Assembly (NCBI RefSeq): GCF_964204645.1
Contig: NC_134027.1
Location: forward strand, 14,188,485 to 14,252,484
DNA length: 64,000 bases
Reading direction: 5' to 3'
Source: Tubulanus polymorphus
Lineage: Eukaryota; Nemertea; Palaeonemertea; Tubulaniformes; Tubulanidae
Position numbers and translations under genes: made by a program. Position 1 is the first letter of the stretch. Every line of letters begins with the position of its first letter. Shown here one piece after another: positions 1-11,347 of the stretch. The notes under the pieces are model-generated. The model was not told the DNA's origin, ran no database searches, and worked only from the letters and a program-made list of their open reading frames with translations.

Positions 1-250
1 AGAAATTCAATTGATATGGGATATCCTTTTCCGCTGGTAGAGGTACGTAAGTGGGGAGGCTAAAAATCAAATTGAGATTTTGCAAACTAATTATCTTTTA
101 TTTTTCAGTAAAAGCAACGCAACAGTAATTACAATGACAAAAAAAACAAAACATCTTGCATGCAGTCCGCAAAACATAATGGTAAGTCAAACAAATATTG
201 TGTTTTCTACATGCAAATCATTTCTAGCGAAGTCGACAGTTAGAAATTAT
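1..250. other. Left edge of window, no gene seen
   Basis: These bases lie 3' of the piggyBac-like coding region on the minus strand. No second transposon end of the TTAACCCTTT kind is visible here, so the left end of that element probably lies before the window or has diverged. Confidence 0.4.
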
Positions 251-2286
251 TCATTCAGCATCAAATGTTGAATAGTCCAATCTTGTGTGATACACTTCGA
301 AGCAATCCTGATCGATGTGTAGACCCGGTCTAGAAGGGCAAGTCTTACAAACCCAGATAGTGTCCTTTGGCCGCCCAGTTCGCCCAAGATCATTTCGTGC
401 ATAGCATACGCGGCATCGTTTTTGTTGGGTCTTCCTTCCAAGTGGTCGAAGCTTCATTGGAAAGTGACGGCCAGTGAGACGGGTCAGTGCTTCATCACGG
501 GTAACATTACGAGCAATCATTGGTCTTGTGATAACCATCACATCGAGCACATCATGTATAAACCCAAGGAAATCCTTCTTGTTACCCTGTAGTTCGAACA
601 TCCGATGGGAGTTTAGGAGGGCCTGCATCACCAGCCTGACTGCTACTTTTTTATACCATTTCATCGTTCGGCGGATGACTTGGTAGTAGTGAAGTTGCTG
701 GTCCACCATATCGACTCCACCCATATGCTTGTTGTAGGCCAATACACAAGTGGGTTTGCAAATTGCAACATCGTTCGTCGTTTTCTTCCTTGTATCTTCC
801 ACTCTCGCTGGAAACCTAGTTGTGAGGAGATGGACTACCTTTGGTTTCCCACTAGCTTTATCAACATGTGCCCGAAATTTTACGGCCAAAACGTTCTCAT
901 CCGGAGCCTTGAAAAATACTGATGAATTTTTCTGAATTTGGAGGTCTGCCAATTCCTTTGGAAAGTTGCGACGATTCGCTCTAACCGTGCCATCAACGTA
1001 CGTTCCTTTCTTCAGCAGGAATGCCGCTAAAGATGGCGATGAGTAGTAATTATCAATGAACAGAGTGTAACCTTTTTGGAGGTAATTTCTCATCAGATGC
1101 ATGACTATTTGCTCGGAAACGTTCAGAGCCGCAATCTCTGGAGGCTGTACAGGGAGTGTGTTTGCCCCTACGTAAACTAGTAGGTCAAGGGTGACTCCCT
1201 TTGTTGTGCATAATTCAAAAAATTTTATGCCAAAACGTGTACGTTTTGTGGCAATGAACTGTTTGAAACTCAAGCGACCCTTCCACAGCAACAGCGACTC
1301 GTCGATACTAAGGTTTTCACCCGGGCTATATACCTCTCGGAATCGTGTTTGAAACATTTCAACCAATGGGCGAACCTTATAAAGTCGGTCTCTATCACGA
1401 TCTCTCGGGTCATAGCCGTCTGCTTCATTATCTGCGAAATGTAAGAATTTTAAAATGTTCAGAAACCGATCACGACTCATACATTCACCAAAAATTGGAG
1501 TAGCCACAAGCTTTTCTTGTGTCCAGTACATGTTGATTCTCGGTTTATATACAATTCCTTGTAATACGAGAAGAGCCAGGAATGTCTTCATCTCAGCCTG
1601 CTCGACTGGCTCCCATAACCTGGCTCTGGATCGCCGCTTCAGGGTGTCTTCGTTAGCTGTCAGGAATTGTTGGGCATATCTGTTTGTTTCGGTGACCACG
1701 TGTGCTATTATTTCTTCAGTAAGGTATAGGGAAAAATAATCAATCGGTTTAGCTCCCTGTGGCATATCAACGAGAAGTTTCTCTTCCCCAGTGAATGGGA
1801 TGGCTTTTGGACGAAAGTTTTCAGTTCGTTCCCAAAACCAGGGAGCATCATCAGCTCGCATCCGACAGCCGGCAGGAGCATGTTGTCTTGGAGCTGGCTG
1901 TTGGGCAACTGGTTGTACCACAGGGGGAGCTTGTTGTCTTGGCGCTCGCTGTTGGGCAACTGGTTGTACCACAGGGGGAGCTTGTTGTCTTGGCGCTCGC
2001 TGTTGGGCAACTGGTTGTACCACAGGGGGAGCTTGTTGTCTTGGCGCTGGCTGTTGGGCAACAGGTTGTACCAGAGGGGGAGCTTGTTTTCTTGGCGCTG
2101 GCTGTTGGGCAACTGGTTGTACCACACGTGGAGCATGTGTGGGCTGTCTTGGAACAGGTTGTGGTGCAACTGGTGGAGGATGTTGCCTCAGTGCTGAAAC
2201 GGTGGCCACAGGTGTTGTATCTGTGCAGCGTATCTTCACCAGAGGTTCTGGCCTTGGTGCTGGTGGTGTTGTGACTTTACGTTTTT
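251..2286 (-). CDS. piggyBac-type transposase, main (last) exon
   Basis: This exon encodes a DDE_Tnp_1_7 (piggyBac) transposase, which cuts and pastes DNA at TTAA sites. The reading frame is open to position 2314, but a clean acceptor (pyrimidine tract then CAG) places the exon start at 2286. The first ~110 residues are a Pro/Gln-rich tandem repeat of about 15 residues (units like PRQQAPPVVQPVAQQ). The catalytic core follows with all three expected aspartates: LSIDESLLLW, LFIDNYYSS and MGGVDMVDQ. The C-terminus has the cysteine/histidine-rich domain typical of the family (CRVC, CKTC, then a CFEVYH end). No stop or frameshift interrupts it, so it may still be functional or domesticated. Three upstream exons are listed separately. 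Confidence 0.9.
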
Positions 2287-2391
2287 CTGAAAAGAAAAAT
2301 AAACTGTTCAACACACAATATTTTTATTTGTTTTCAAAATGATTATTTTTTTGCAGAACAATTGCACCACATGGAGTAAGAAGAAAAGTAC

Positions 2392-2511
2392 TTTTTTGAA
2401 CTGGACGTGGTGTTGGAGTTTCTGGAGAATCTGGCACAGCGGGAACTCTGCGTTGGTCGGGCGAAAAAAGATTGAAGACTGGAGGGGCCGATGTCGATTG
2501 TTGGGCATCGC
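2392..2511 (-). CDS. piggyBac-type transposase, exon 3
   Basis: A 120-nt exon is bounded by CAG at its start and GT at its end. It enters and leaves in phase 1, matching both neighbours. It encodes a Pro/Ser/Thr-rich linker without cysteines of note. Joined to the last exon it creates the basic string KKKRKV, a classical nuclear localisation signal, exactly at the splice junction. That signal is an inference that depends on this donor (AAAAAA then GTACTT), which is weak but has the right phase. Confidence 0.6.
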
Positions 2512-2625
2512 CTGAAAGACAATAAAACTGTTATTCGTGTATTTATGTATTCATTTATATATCTATATATTCATTCATCTCTAAAGTTGCTGTACCACTT
2601 TTGAGCAATTATATGTATGACTCAC

Positions 2626-2709
2626 CGAAAGTGCACTCTTGTCTTTGTATAATATCCTGGTCTCCTTCCTCTTCTAAATCCAATACGTTATCATCAGTGC
2701 TGCACACTT
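2626..2709 (-). CDS. piggyBac-type transposase, exon 2
   Basis: An 84-nt exon has a good acceptor (TTTTTATTTCAG) and a consensus donor (GTGAGT). It is phase 1 at both ends and encodes an acidic stretch (about 28 residues rich in Asp/Glu). It is too short to appear as a stand-alone open frame; it was found by following phase from the flanking exons. Confidence 0.65.
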
Positions 2710-2806
2710 CTGAAATAAAAATAAATAGATAAAACAACCGGGTCATCTTATCATCGTCATTATAGCTTTATGTAATAGAGTTTTGTGATTGCCTAAAGGC
2801 ATATAC

Positions 2807-3011
2807 CTGGTTGAGGCTGATCCAACTCCTTGAATTCATCAAAGTCGAAATCGGCATCGAGGTCAAGGGCATAGTCATCTTCGTCCCAAGAGTCGTCTCC
2901 GCCCAGTCCGAAATCATCCCCGTCATCTAAATCGTCATCTCCACTGTCGTCGTCGGCGTAAATCTTGCCTAAATTTTGATTAGCACTGAAAACTTTCTTT
3001 CGAGCAGCCAT
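2807..3011 (-). CDS. piggyBac-type transposase, first coding exon (acidic N-terminus)
   Basis: The frame begins at ATG 3011 (MAARKKV...) or 15 nt earlier at 3026; 3011 is preferred because MAARK-like starts are common, but both are possible. It encodes a strongly acidic N-terminus with Asp/Glu runs and ends in a donor GTATAT at phase 1. Many piggyBac-derived proteins open with such acidic tails. The 205-nt length and phase fit the next exon. No promoter was recognised between here and the TTAA end at 3246. Confidence 0.65.
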
Positions 3012-3099
3012 CTCAATCCCGCGCAAATTACCATGTGCTCAACAGGCTGACAGCACCAACTACTGACGCATTTTCGCCATCTGTTGTTTAGAAAGCTAA

Positions 3100-3246
3100 C
3101 TATCTTTGCTTACATGCGTTTCCATACTGTTTGCTGTGTACGCGTTCGAGTTATAAATCAATAGGTGCATGACGTTTCTACAACGTCATACGCACAGCAC
3201 GTGTCACTCATATGACGTTTCCAAAACGTCACACGTAGCGAAAGGG
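3100..3246. repeat. Right terminal region of piggyBac element with TTAA at 3247-3250
   Basis: Read on the minus strand the element begins TTAA then CCCTTTCGCTACGTG, the usual form of piggyBac ends. Just inside lie nested palindromes of the type TGACGTTT...AAACGTCA (around 3168-3230), likely transposase-binding sites. The matching left end is not in the window. Confidence 0.65.
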
Positions 3247-3250
3247 TTAA

Positions 3251-3982
3251 ATGACTATGAAAAATTGTAAATAGTAAACGAATCTATTTATTCTTTAGCG
3301 AGATCGAAATCTGTGATCGCTTATAAGACACTGTATAGTATGCTTGTGGTGCTGACTTATAACTGAACTATGGAGCAGCAGTAACAGTGCTGAGAGCTTA
3401 GCATAGTGTACTTTAATAGTTTCATAGCTGCGGATTGAAATCTGCATCTTCAATTTGATCGATTTAGCCTATTCAAATTACTCATTGATTCTTTGAAATA
3501 GGTTTATGCAATAGACAATAGATCCTTTTACCTCCCTGGCCAGTTTCAAAGTTGTAAAACAATCTGGCATTGAGATATAACAGCAAATACACGCAGTTTC
3601 CTCAAAATTCAACGCATTTCTATAGACGCTTTTTCTCAGCTCTGCCTTTAATGACGTTGCAGCGCGCACCTGCTAATATAGCCGGCGCTGAACAGTAAGC
3701 GATGTTGAAAAAGAAATGAGGTCAAAAATCTTGTTACAAAATCACAAATTGCGCGTAAACTAAACATTTTGAAACAAAACGGTTGACGATGAGTGTAAAG
3801 ATCAATAGAATACATCATATTTTGAAATTTAAAAAAAGTGTCAGTTACCCTTTAAGTGTAGACGCTTATCACCGTGAACGTGGGTTTTCATTGAACCCGG
3901 GTACAACGCGCTAGTGTAGACGAGGTTAATGGCGCCAGAAAGAAATGTACATATTTTCATCACTTGACAAATGAAGACTTAC
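3251..3982. other. Non-coding stretch
   Basis: No gene is supported here. A 63-codon minus-strand frame (3478-3669) has no recognisable motif and is judged chance. Confidence 0.4.
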
Positions 3983-4195
3983 CATATCCTAAAGACTGAC
4001 CACTCTCCCTGCCAGTTGATGGTACTGGGGAACTTGAACTTGAGGTACTTGGAGTTGGAACATTTGATAAGCATACATTTGATGACTTTCTATTGACGAC
4101 AAGTGTTACACATGGCCTGTGTTGTATTACTGATAGTATGGGTGGCATGGGCAGCGAACTTCTTTTATCTGCCAGAATACTGGAGTCAGACAACT
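3983..4195 (-). CDS. Exon of uncharacterised protein (Ser/Pro-rich linker)
   Basis: This exon follows an ATAG acceptor and ends at a GTAAGT donor. It starts and ends in phase 1, like the three exons upstream on the same strand. It encodes a Ser/Thr/Pro-rich, low-complexity linker (PTPSTSSSSSPVPST). It is probably the last visible exon of the gene that starts near 5673; the following exon, perhaps with the functional domain, was not found before the piggyBac element. Confidence 0.45.
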
Positions 4196-4387
4196 CTATA
4201 AAATAAATGATGCCATAAAGGATTATAAAGATTCTCGTGAGCAATTGTTGAGAAATTAGTAACATTGTATTAGCTTGTTTCCTTGTGCCTCATTTAGTCA
4301 TATCAAATACAGTAGCAGTATGTGAATGCAAAACCACTACGGTATAATATTCCTTGCGATTGAAATTGAAAAAAAACTGTACACTAC

Positions 4388-4456
4388 CTTCAGAATCATA
4401 ATGAAGTGGCCTTTTCCCCTTTTTACTTCTGGGTTGCGGGTCTACTTCATCTATAT
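4388..4456 (-). CDS. Exon of uncharacterised protein (basic patch)
   Basis: A 69-nt exon is bounded by TTGTAG and GTAGTG and is in phase 1 at both ends. It encodes a short stretch with a basic cluster (RSKKGKRP), possibly a nuclear localisation signal. It sits between the acidic/basic exon at 4965-5126 and the Ser-rich exon at 3983-4195. Confidence 0.4.
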
Positions 4457-4665
4457 CTACAAGTAAATGAAAATTTGTATCAATTTGTTGAACTTTAATA
4501 TTCAAGCTTCATTGCAGTTTGGAAAATAATCTTCATTGGTGTTTTAAATGAAAAATTGCTACCAGTAGCCCATTTGTGTGAAACATCATGCATGAGCAGT
4601 TTTAAAATGTTCCTAGTCCCGATTAGGCTAACAGAGACATGCACATTGGATATAACTTGCAGCGA

Positions 4666-4815
4666 GTGGTGTGGGCGAGTGGTTAGTGTTTTACTCTAGA
4701 AAGCCCTTGTGAGTTTGAAACCCATACATTACTGTCGTGTCCCTTAGCAAGACACTTATCCGCATTGCCTCTCTCCACCCCTGAGTAAATGGGTACCTGG
4801 CCTGATAGATGACTC
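4666..4815 (+). repeat. tRNA-derived SINE
   Basis: The 5' part contains a pol III A-box-like stretch (TGGGCGAGTGGTTAG, 4672-4686) and a B-box-like stretch (GAGTTTGAAACCC, 4711-4723) at normal tRNA spacing. It is followed by a tail with a CCTGAGTAAATGGGTACCTGG motif class seen in marine invertebrate SINEs. It lies in the intron between exons 4388-4456 and 4965-5126. Confidence 0.7.
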
Positions 4816-4964
4816 CTGAGCACCTAGTAGTTGCTCAGATGTTACTTCTCCCCAGGGAGAGATGACTGTTGGAATAGTTATAGGCTGGGGTAATAATACC
4901 AATTTGAAGCGCATTTGAACTAGACTCTCTTTACGATGATAAATGACATTATTATTATATTCAC

Positions 4965-5126
4965 CTATTGCATCATTACTATCGTCATCATCATCGTCAT
5001 CCGTGAAATGGAGCATTTTACTTGGTGTCCTCTTTCTTTTCTTTCTAGTATTATCATCTACTTCATTTTCGTCACCAGTATCCAAATTGGAGGTGAACTC
5101 ACTTTTTCTCAGTTTGTCTCTGGCTT
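4965..5126 (-). CDS. Exon of uncharacterised protein (EARDKL helix, acidic run)
   Basis: The exon begins EARDKLRKSE, then has a basic cluster (RKKRKRTPSK) and a run of aspartates before a GTGAAT donor. Start and end are both phase 1, which fits the upstream exon ending in ...SYAG. The acceptor choice (CAAAG at 5127) is the only one that keeps frame. The combination resembles an N-terminal module shared by many unannotated animal proteins, but no function is known to me. Confidence 0.45.
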
Positions 5127-5470
5127 CTTTGTAGTTATCCGAAGAGCAAAAAATGAAAGAAAGTACATTTACTTTCAATTTACAATTGATTTTATGGTAA
5201 TGTTAGAGGTTAAAAATTAACCAAATTAACCAAAATGACACGACAATGTTCATTATGTCCTACTTGCCTAGTTATCAAATATAACATTCTCAGGAAAATT
5301 TAAATTTGTCATTGCAATCTGGGTCTGTGCTGGGAACATGCTTTTACTAATATTACACAGTAAGTAAATGTAATCTTCACTGCAAACCTGCATATAAAAA
5401 ACAATTTTAGGCCTTTTAGCCATTTAATTTCATTCATAAGTTCATAACGCGTATGAAAAATTAGACTTAC

Positions 5471-5673
5471 CAGCATAGGACATGACTGAATCATGAAATT
5501 TGGACCATGAAGACTTGTCTGGCAAATGACCCTTCAGTGCTCTCTTTGATGAATCTGTGCGTGGCCAATAGCAGAAAGTGCTATCATCCTTCACCTCCAG
5601 CCAGGTTAGGTGACATTTATCGACCGTGTTATCTTCCAGGAAATCAACAACTCCATACACCTGCTTCAGCATA
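5471..5673 (-). CDS. First visible exon of uncharacterised protein (CYWP module)
   Basis: This exon follows CTATTTTTCAG and ends in GTAAGT in phase 1. It encodes MLKQVYGVVDFLEDN, then WLEVKDDSTFCYWP and a Trp-containing end. A VVxFLxDxTVxxxxxxW...CYWP pattern occurs at the start of many uncharacterised animal proteins, some linked to mobile elements. The same-strand exons at 4965, 4388 and 3983 appear to continue it. Whether this is a host gene or transposon cargo cannot be told; the transposase scrap just upstream (5960-6484) favours the latter. Confidence 0.5.
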
Positions 5674-5959
5674 CTGAAAAATAGAATTTTGCTGAAATGA
5701 TAAGTACAGTAGCTATTTAACCAGTTTAACCTGTCACTATCCATATAACAATGGACAAAATCCAATATATACTTGATTTCAAAACTTGAATATGACTAGG
5801 GATGACTCTGTATGTATCTATGATCAATTTAACTTCAAGTTTAGACAGTTTAGGAAATACCCCTGACATTTTGCAGGTTAGATTCTTTAACACAAAAACT
5901 TCAAAATACTGTTTCATTTGATTATCAGAGACACTGACACAAAAAGCTTACCTAAATGA

Positions 5960-6484
5960 TCAATGCTGTAAATGCAAAATTGTAATAAATACCACATGAT
6001 TTTGATCATCACTCAAGGGGAATTTTAATGCTCGACATGTGAGGCTACTAAGCTCGATACTTTGCACAGATGATCGATTTTTGTGTATTTTATATATGCC
6101 AACCAAAAAGGAGTTACAAGGACTGTCAAAGAAAGGCATGGGTCTGACATAAACCCAACATCTCACATTACCATCCGCATCTTCATCTATCTCTAGCAAT
6201 TCAATGCAATCATTATTGAGCACAAAACAGTCATTTATGCGATACTTCGGTTTTTTGTTTTACTTTGATTTCACTTTCATTATCCTCACTTAAGCGCTTC
6301 ACGACCTGAGCTTATGAATGATAAGCTGAGCGAACCATTTTTTAAGTTTTTGCATGAAGTTTCCAAAAGCGAAAGCAATTAAGCAGTCTAAAGGCCCATG
6401 GATTCTGACATCATCGCAGATGTGTACCATAGAATGGATATTATATACCATCATCTCTGGACAGAGATGTTCAACTTCTTTCAA
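5960..6484 (-). pseudogene. CACTA/EnSpm-like transposase C-terminal remnant
   Basis: Two minus-strand frames (6299-6484 and 5960-6223) read in order. The first has YNIHSMVHICDDV...GPLD then a GNFMQKLKK-like segment, a pattern I associate with the C-terminal domain of EnSpm-type transposases. The second has a hydrophobic beta-rich region of the kind that follows it. A frame change or intron separates them and no catalytic core is present. Identification rests on motif memory and is moderate. Confidence 0.4.
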
Positions 6485-6617
6485 CGATAAATATGTTCAA
6501 CTTCTTTCACGAAGTATACTAACAACTGATGCGCATAATTGATGTGTTGGTAACATAACGTCGGGGATACCAGTATACGCATAGCAACAGAAAAACATAG
6601 AAAGTGCTTATACATAT

Positions 6618-7189
6618 TGTTGCGGAAAATGCGCCCTCTATGTATCGTTGTGGGTAATTTCGTGTGTTGGACGGGTTTTGTTAAAAATTAGTACGACCTA
6701 AGATGGCCGAGAAGATTAATTTTGAAACCGTCTTCTTAGAATCTAGTTAAAGCTCGTTATTATAAAAAAGTTAAGATGTCAAACAATTCGGTGAGTTTTA
6801 ATTGCTTTATCACTACATAGAGAAATTATTCATGTATATTTCTGATGACCTTGTATTTATCTAAGGTGTGTATTAGGGTTTTTTGTACATCCTCGTGGCT
6901 ACTAAGCCGCCGCCATCTTGAATAATATTTCTGAAGGTTTGTTTTTGGTTATTTTTAACAGGCTTGGAAAGACAGCTATCTCAATTATTGTATATGATTA
7001 ATATTGTACTTTAAACTAAAACTTGTACATTGTTCTACTGTCGTCTCCGCAGCTCTCTGGGCGTAGTGTTTAAAATTATGGAATTTGTCTTACAATGTTT
7101 CTTAAGATATTGTTCTCAAAATAGCATTATTTTGTATTTTTCAGTCAATCGTTTTATTAGTAAATAAACGCATTAATGAACGTTTGTCA
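6618..7189 (+). repeat. Candidate 5' LTR of BEL element
   Basis: The stretch begins TGTTGCGGAAAATG and ends GTTTGTCA, giving TG...CA ends. It contains a TATA-like ATTATAAAA near 6760 and an AATAAA near 7163. A short leader precedes the gag start at 7240. There is no second copy in the window to confirm the limits. Confidence 0.4.
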
Positions 7190-7239
7190 ATATAAAGAAG
7201 AAGTTTGGTTCAATTGATCTATCTCGACATAATTGACGA

Positions 7240-8950
7240 ATGAGGCTACAAAGTGAAAGTAAAGAAAAGAAACCAGTGAAAGATAAGATGCAGTCATTCG
7301 GTCTAGAAGTACTTGCGGAAGCAGCACAAATGAGAATAGATAAGCCAGAAGAAGCCCTCAGCTTAAGAAGTGGAGCCTCATCATGTCACTCCTCGTCGTC
7401 TGCTTCCCTGAAAATGCGTATGCAGCTCGCAGCAAAGGCGGCGAGACATGAAACAGAGTTAAAATTCCTACGTTTTGAATCTGAGAAGAAACTTAAGAAA
7501 CTCAAAGAAGTGGAGGAAATACGGCAGATGACGTTACGTAAGGAGCTTGCCTGTGCACAAGCCGAACTGAACGCCATAGAAACTATCGTATCAGAGGGTC
7601 ATCGTAGCCAGGCAAGATCGATCAAAAGCAGCGAGAAGGTACAGCAATGGCTTACATCGGACCATCAGCTGTTCGACTCATTAGAAAGGGAAGATAAGGC
7701 ACTAGTAAAAACTCCTCTAGAGCCCCAGAGAGTAGAATTAAGAACTTTAGAACATACGAAAGACACACTCAGTAACTGTCAGAACTATCGATCTTACGAC
7801 GATCAAGTGCCTGATACAAGTCTGGAAAATGTCGTTAATTCGAAATTAACGCCTACAGCGCCTACGTTCACTCCGTTTGTAGATGACAGCCGTATAGAAA
7901 ATATTAGCAATAATATCATCCCCGCCAAACAGATTACTCCGGTAGCCATTACCTCCGAATTAAGTTCTGTTGTGCGGTATTTGAATCGACCCAACTCCGA
8001 AATAGCGAAGTTTGGAGGCGATCCAACCCAGTACAGGAAGTTCATCAGACAGTTTAACAGTAGGATCGTCAGCAATAGGGAAGAACCAGAAGAACTGATA
8101 GGTTTCCTGGAACAGTACACTACAGGGGAACCGAACAAGATCGTTTCGGGATTGGCTCAGCTGGACGCGGTTCAAGGGTATAATGCTGCTATGACCGAAT
8201 TGGAAGAAAGATACGGTGATGCCGAAGTAATAGCGACGGCGTACGTAGACAGACATTAAAGTGGCCACCAGTTAAAGCCGATAACCCAAAATCACTCGAC
8301 GACTACTCCTTATTCCTAATGGAGTGTAATAACGCTATCAAGGCTAACGCTAATGCCATCTGGCTACTCGAATTTCCAGAGAATATGAAACGTCTGGTTG
8401 GGAAGTTATCGTTCCATCTCCATGATAGATGGCGAAACATAGTACTTACCAACAAGGAGAGGTCGCGACCTTCAACATTCGAGACACTGGTAGATTTTGT
8501 TAAAAGAGAGGCTAAGAAAGCTATTGATCCTGTCTATGGTCGCGCTGCTCTCTCCCATATAGTACCAAGCTCGAGCGTGGACAAGAATAGACTCAGGAGA
8601 CCGACTTTCCCAGTGGCCAGCACTCAGACATTCTCAGATCAGAAGAAGAGAACCTGTTCCTTTTGTAAAAAACCAGGACATCAGATAGGATCCTGTTTTA
8701 AATTTGCAGACAAACCGCTAAATGAGAAGAGAGAGATTTTTCAAGCCAAAGTACTTTGTTTTGGTTGCGGTCAATCTGGCCACATCGCGGCCAAATGCAC
8801 CGACCGGATGAAATGTGCCAAATGTGGAAAACAACATCTAACTTCATTCCACAGCGAGACGCCAAGCATACCAAAGGAACCAAAAGAAACTCTGCAGAAG
8901 CTGAATGAAGACGAACAGCCAAAACCAAGTGGAGCAACTATCTCCGTCGA
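7240..8950 (+). pseudogene. gag: BEL gag (coiled coil plus zinc knuckles)
   Basis: The product would coat the retrotransposon RNA. Residues ~58-120 form a charged coiled coil, followed by a DUF1759-type region with RKFIRQF. Two CCHC-type knuckles come near 8656 (CSFCKKPGHQIGSC) and 8757 (CFGCGQSGHIAAKC). A one-base shift near 8255 ends the first frame at 8259; the same protein resumes in another frame and carries on past 8319. The start ATG at 7240 follows the leader by convention. Confidence 0.8.
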
Positions 8951-11347
8951 TACAGAAAACATACACGGTACCATGGCAATCATTCCAGTTCGTCTCCGGC
9001 TTAAAGGTGGTATCAAAGAAATAGAAACCTATTGCTTCCTAGATCCAGGTAGCTCGATATCGTTTTGTCGAACCGACCTCGTAGAAGAACTAGGAGCTAG
9101 TAAGAAACCTCAACGTCTAAACATTGGAACTGCTAATCATCCTGATGGTAAACCAGTAAAGACTAACAAAGTAAACGGATTCGGAATCCTCGAACTTTCA
9201 TCTAATGAGGCCGTCACTCTCCCGACCATGTTTTCGTTAGACGAGCTGCCAGTTTCGGAAGATCATATGCCAACTAAGGACGAAATAGCTGAGTGGCCCC
9301 ACCTGGACGGTATCCATATGACAAGAAGATTAGGGAAACCAGTTGGCCTAATGATCGGCAGCAACGTTCCTGACGCATTCACGCCTCTCGAGATTCGCAC
9401 TGGTCCAGCCGGTAGTCCATATGCCACACGTTCACGGCTCGGCTGGATTACGTGGAACATAACCAGAATGGATCAATGGTCAGGAAGTAAACCAGTAAAC
9501 CGAACATGGAACACTGAAGAGTCGGATTTGAAATTCATAGAGTCCAGGTTAAAAGAAACATTTAACTTCGATTTTCCGGAGAAAAGAATAAATGATAAAA
9601 AGGAGTGGTCACATGAAGACCAGGAATTCATGAATACAATTCAGAAACGCATCACATTTAGAGACTGACACTATGAGATCCCACTACCGCTTAAAAGCAA
9701 CGTAAAGCTCCCATGTAACAAGTCGCTGGCAGTATCATGTCTGAACAGTCTTAAAAGAAAATTACTTAATGACGAAAAACTATGTAACGAATACAATGAA
9801 TTCATGAATAAAATAATCGAGAAAGGATTTGCTGAAATCGTACCGGCTAATGAGATGGAGAACGAGAACTCTTGGTACTTGCCACACCACGCCGTTCGCC
9901 ACCCGAGGAAACAGAAATTACGTGTTGTCTTCAATGGAGCGGCTAAGTACCAAGGCGTGTGTCTAAACGATGCGCTAATGCAGGGACCAGACCTGACGAA
10001 CAATTTAATCGGCGTCTTACTACGATTCCGACAGTGGCCCGTGGCAGTGACTGCAGATATAGAGTCAATGTTTTATCAGGTGCGGGTTCCAAAGGAAGAT
10101 TCGAATTTGTTAAGATTCCTGTGGTGGAAAGACGGAAGATTAGATACAGAACCTATATGCTACCGAATGGTCGTCCACATATTTGGAAGTGTTTCTTCCC
10201 CCACATGCGCTAACTTGGCCTTAAGGGCTACAGCAGAAAATGCCGACGATCATTACGATACTGAATCTCGCCAGACCATCCTCAAGGCGTTCTATGTAGA
10301 TGACTCAAATGTCTCAAATCCTTTAAGTCTGACCAGAGAGCAACAGAAGTACTCAGCGATACTAAGGAGATTTGCGCTGACGGTGGATTTCGGTTACACA
10401 AGATCCTAAGCAACAGTCGGGATGTGATGGAATCCTTCTCCAGTGAGGAATGGCATAAAGTAGATCTAGACCTAGAACAACAACTGCCCACCGAACGTGC
10501 TTTGGGCGTGTCTTGGGACCTAGAAACGGACAATTTAACGTTCCAGATCTCAATAGATAAGAACAAGCCTATCACACGAAGAGGCATATTGTCAACAGTC
10601 AGCGCTGTCTATGACCCGCTAGGACTAGCCAGCCCGTTTATCTTGCCTGCCAAGATATTGCTGCAAGAACTGAGCAACCATGGTTGGGATGAATAGGTCA
10701 GCGAAGCACAAAGAATCAGATTCACAACCTGGTTAGAGAATCTCGCTACTCTAGAAGAAATAAAGGTGCCAAGATCCCTCACAACTAGCTGTGAAAATTC
10801 GACAAAACACGAACTGCACTATTTTTCGGATGCCAGTGAGAGTGGCTATGGTGTGGTATGTTATTTAAGATCTGCAGCCATCAGCGGTGAAACAAACTGT
10901 ACATTTATGATGTCGAAATCGAGAGTATCACCTTTAAAAAAGATCACGATTCCGCGCCTAGAACTTACGGCAGCTGCGATTGCAGTTCGAATGAACACAG
11001 CGATTCAAAGGGAAATCGAGTTAGAGATCAGCGATTTAAAGTACTGGACAGACAGCAAAACTGTATTGAGATACATATGTAACGACACAGCCAGATACCA
11101 GACGTACCTGTACCAGGCTGAGACAGATTGGCCAGTAGATTCGATAGATAGATCCACTAGTGACGACGACGTCGAAATAAAGAAAACCAAAATGGTCGGA
11201 TCAACTATTAGCAAAGATGAACCAGTCCACCCTATAGAGCGGTTAGCCGAACATTATTCATGTTGGTGGAAGCTTAAACGAGCTGTGGCTTGGTTGATCC
11301 AGTGTAAAAAGCGACTTCGCAACAAAGCTCTTGGCCTGCCGGCGTAA
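8951..11347 (+). pseudogene. pol: BEL pol: protease, reverse transcriptase, RNase H
   Basis: The frame runs on from gag. A protease-like site reads CFLDPGSSISF, with Pro where Ser/Thr is usual after the Asp. An in-frame TGA sits at 9666. Reverse transcriptase follows with TADIESMFYQVRV and the catalytic FYVDD at ~10290. A frame change comes near 10390 and a TAG at 10694. RNase H shows HYFSDASESGYG, PRLELTAA and YWTDSKTVL. The end (WWKLKRAVAWL) is the segment that normally precedes the integrase zinc site, so integrase is lost. Confidence 0.85.

Larger units (their letters stand above)
6618..11347 (+). mobile_element. BEL/Pao LTR retrotransposon, 3'-truncated and broken
   Basis: A candidate 5' LTR is followed by gag with zinc knuckles, an aspartic protease, reverse transcriptase (YVDD) and RNase H in BEL order. 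The coding part stops just after the RNase H/integrase linker. No integrase and no second LTR are found. Two frameshifts (near 8255 and 10390) and two in-frame stops (9666, 10694) show that it is dead. Confidence 0.85.

Noticed and set aside
1708-2342. Long overlapping frames on both strands across the Pro/Gln-rich repeat (for example 1791-2342 + and 1708-2169 -)
   Set aside because: They are translations of the 45-bp tandem repeat in other frames; only the frame continuing into the DDE domain is coding.
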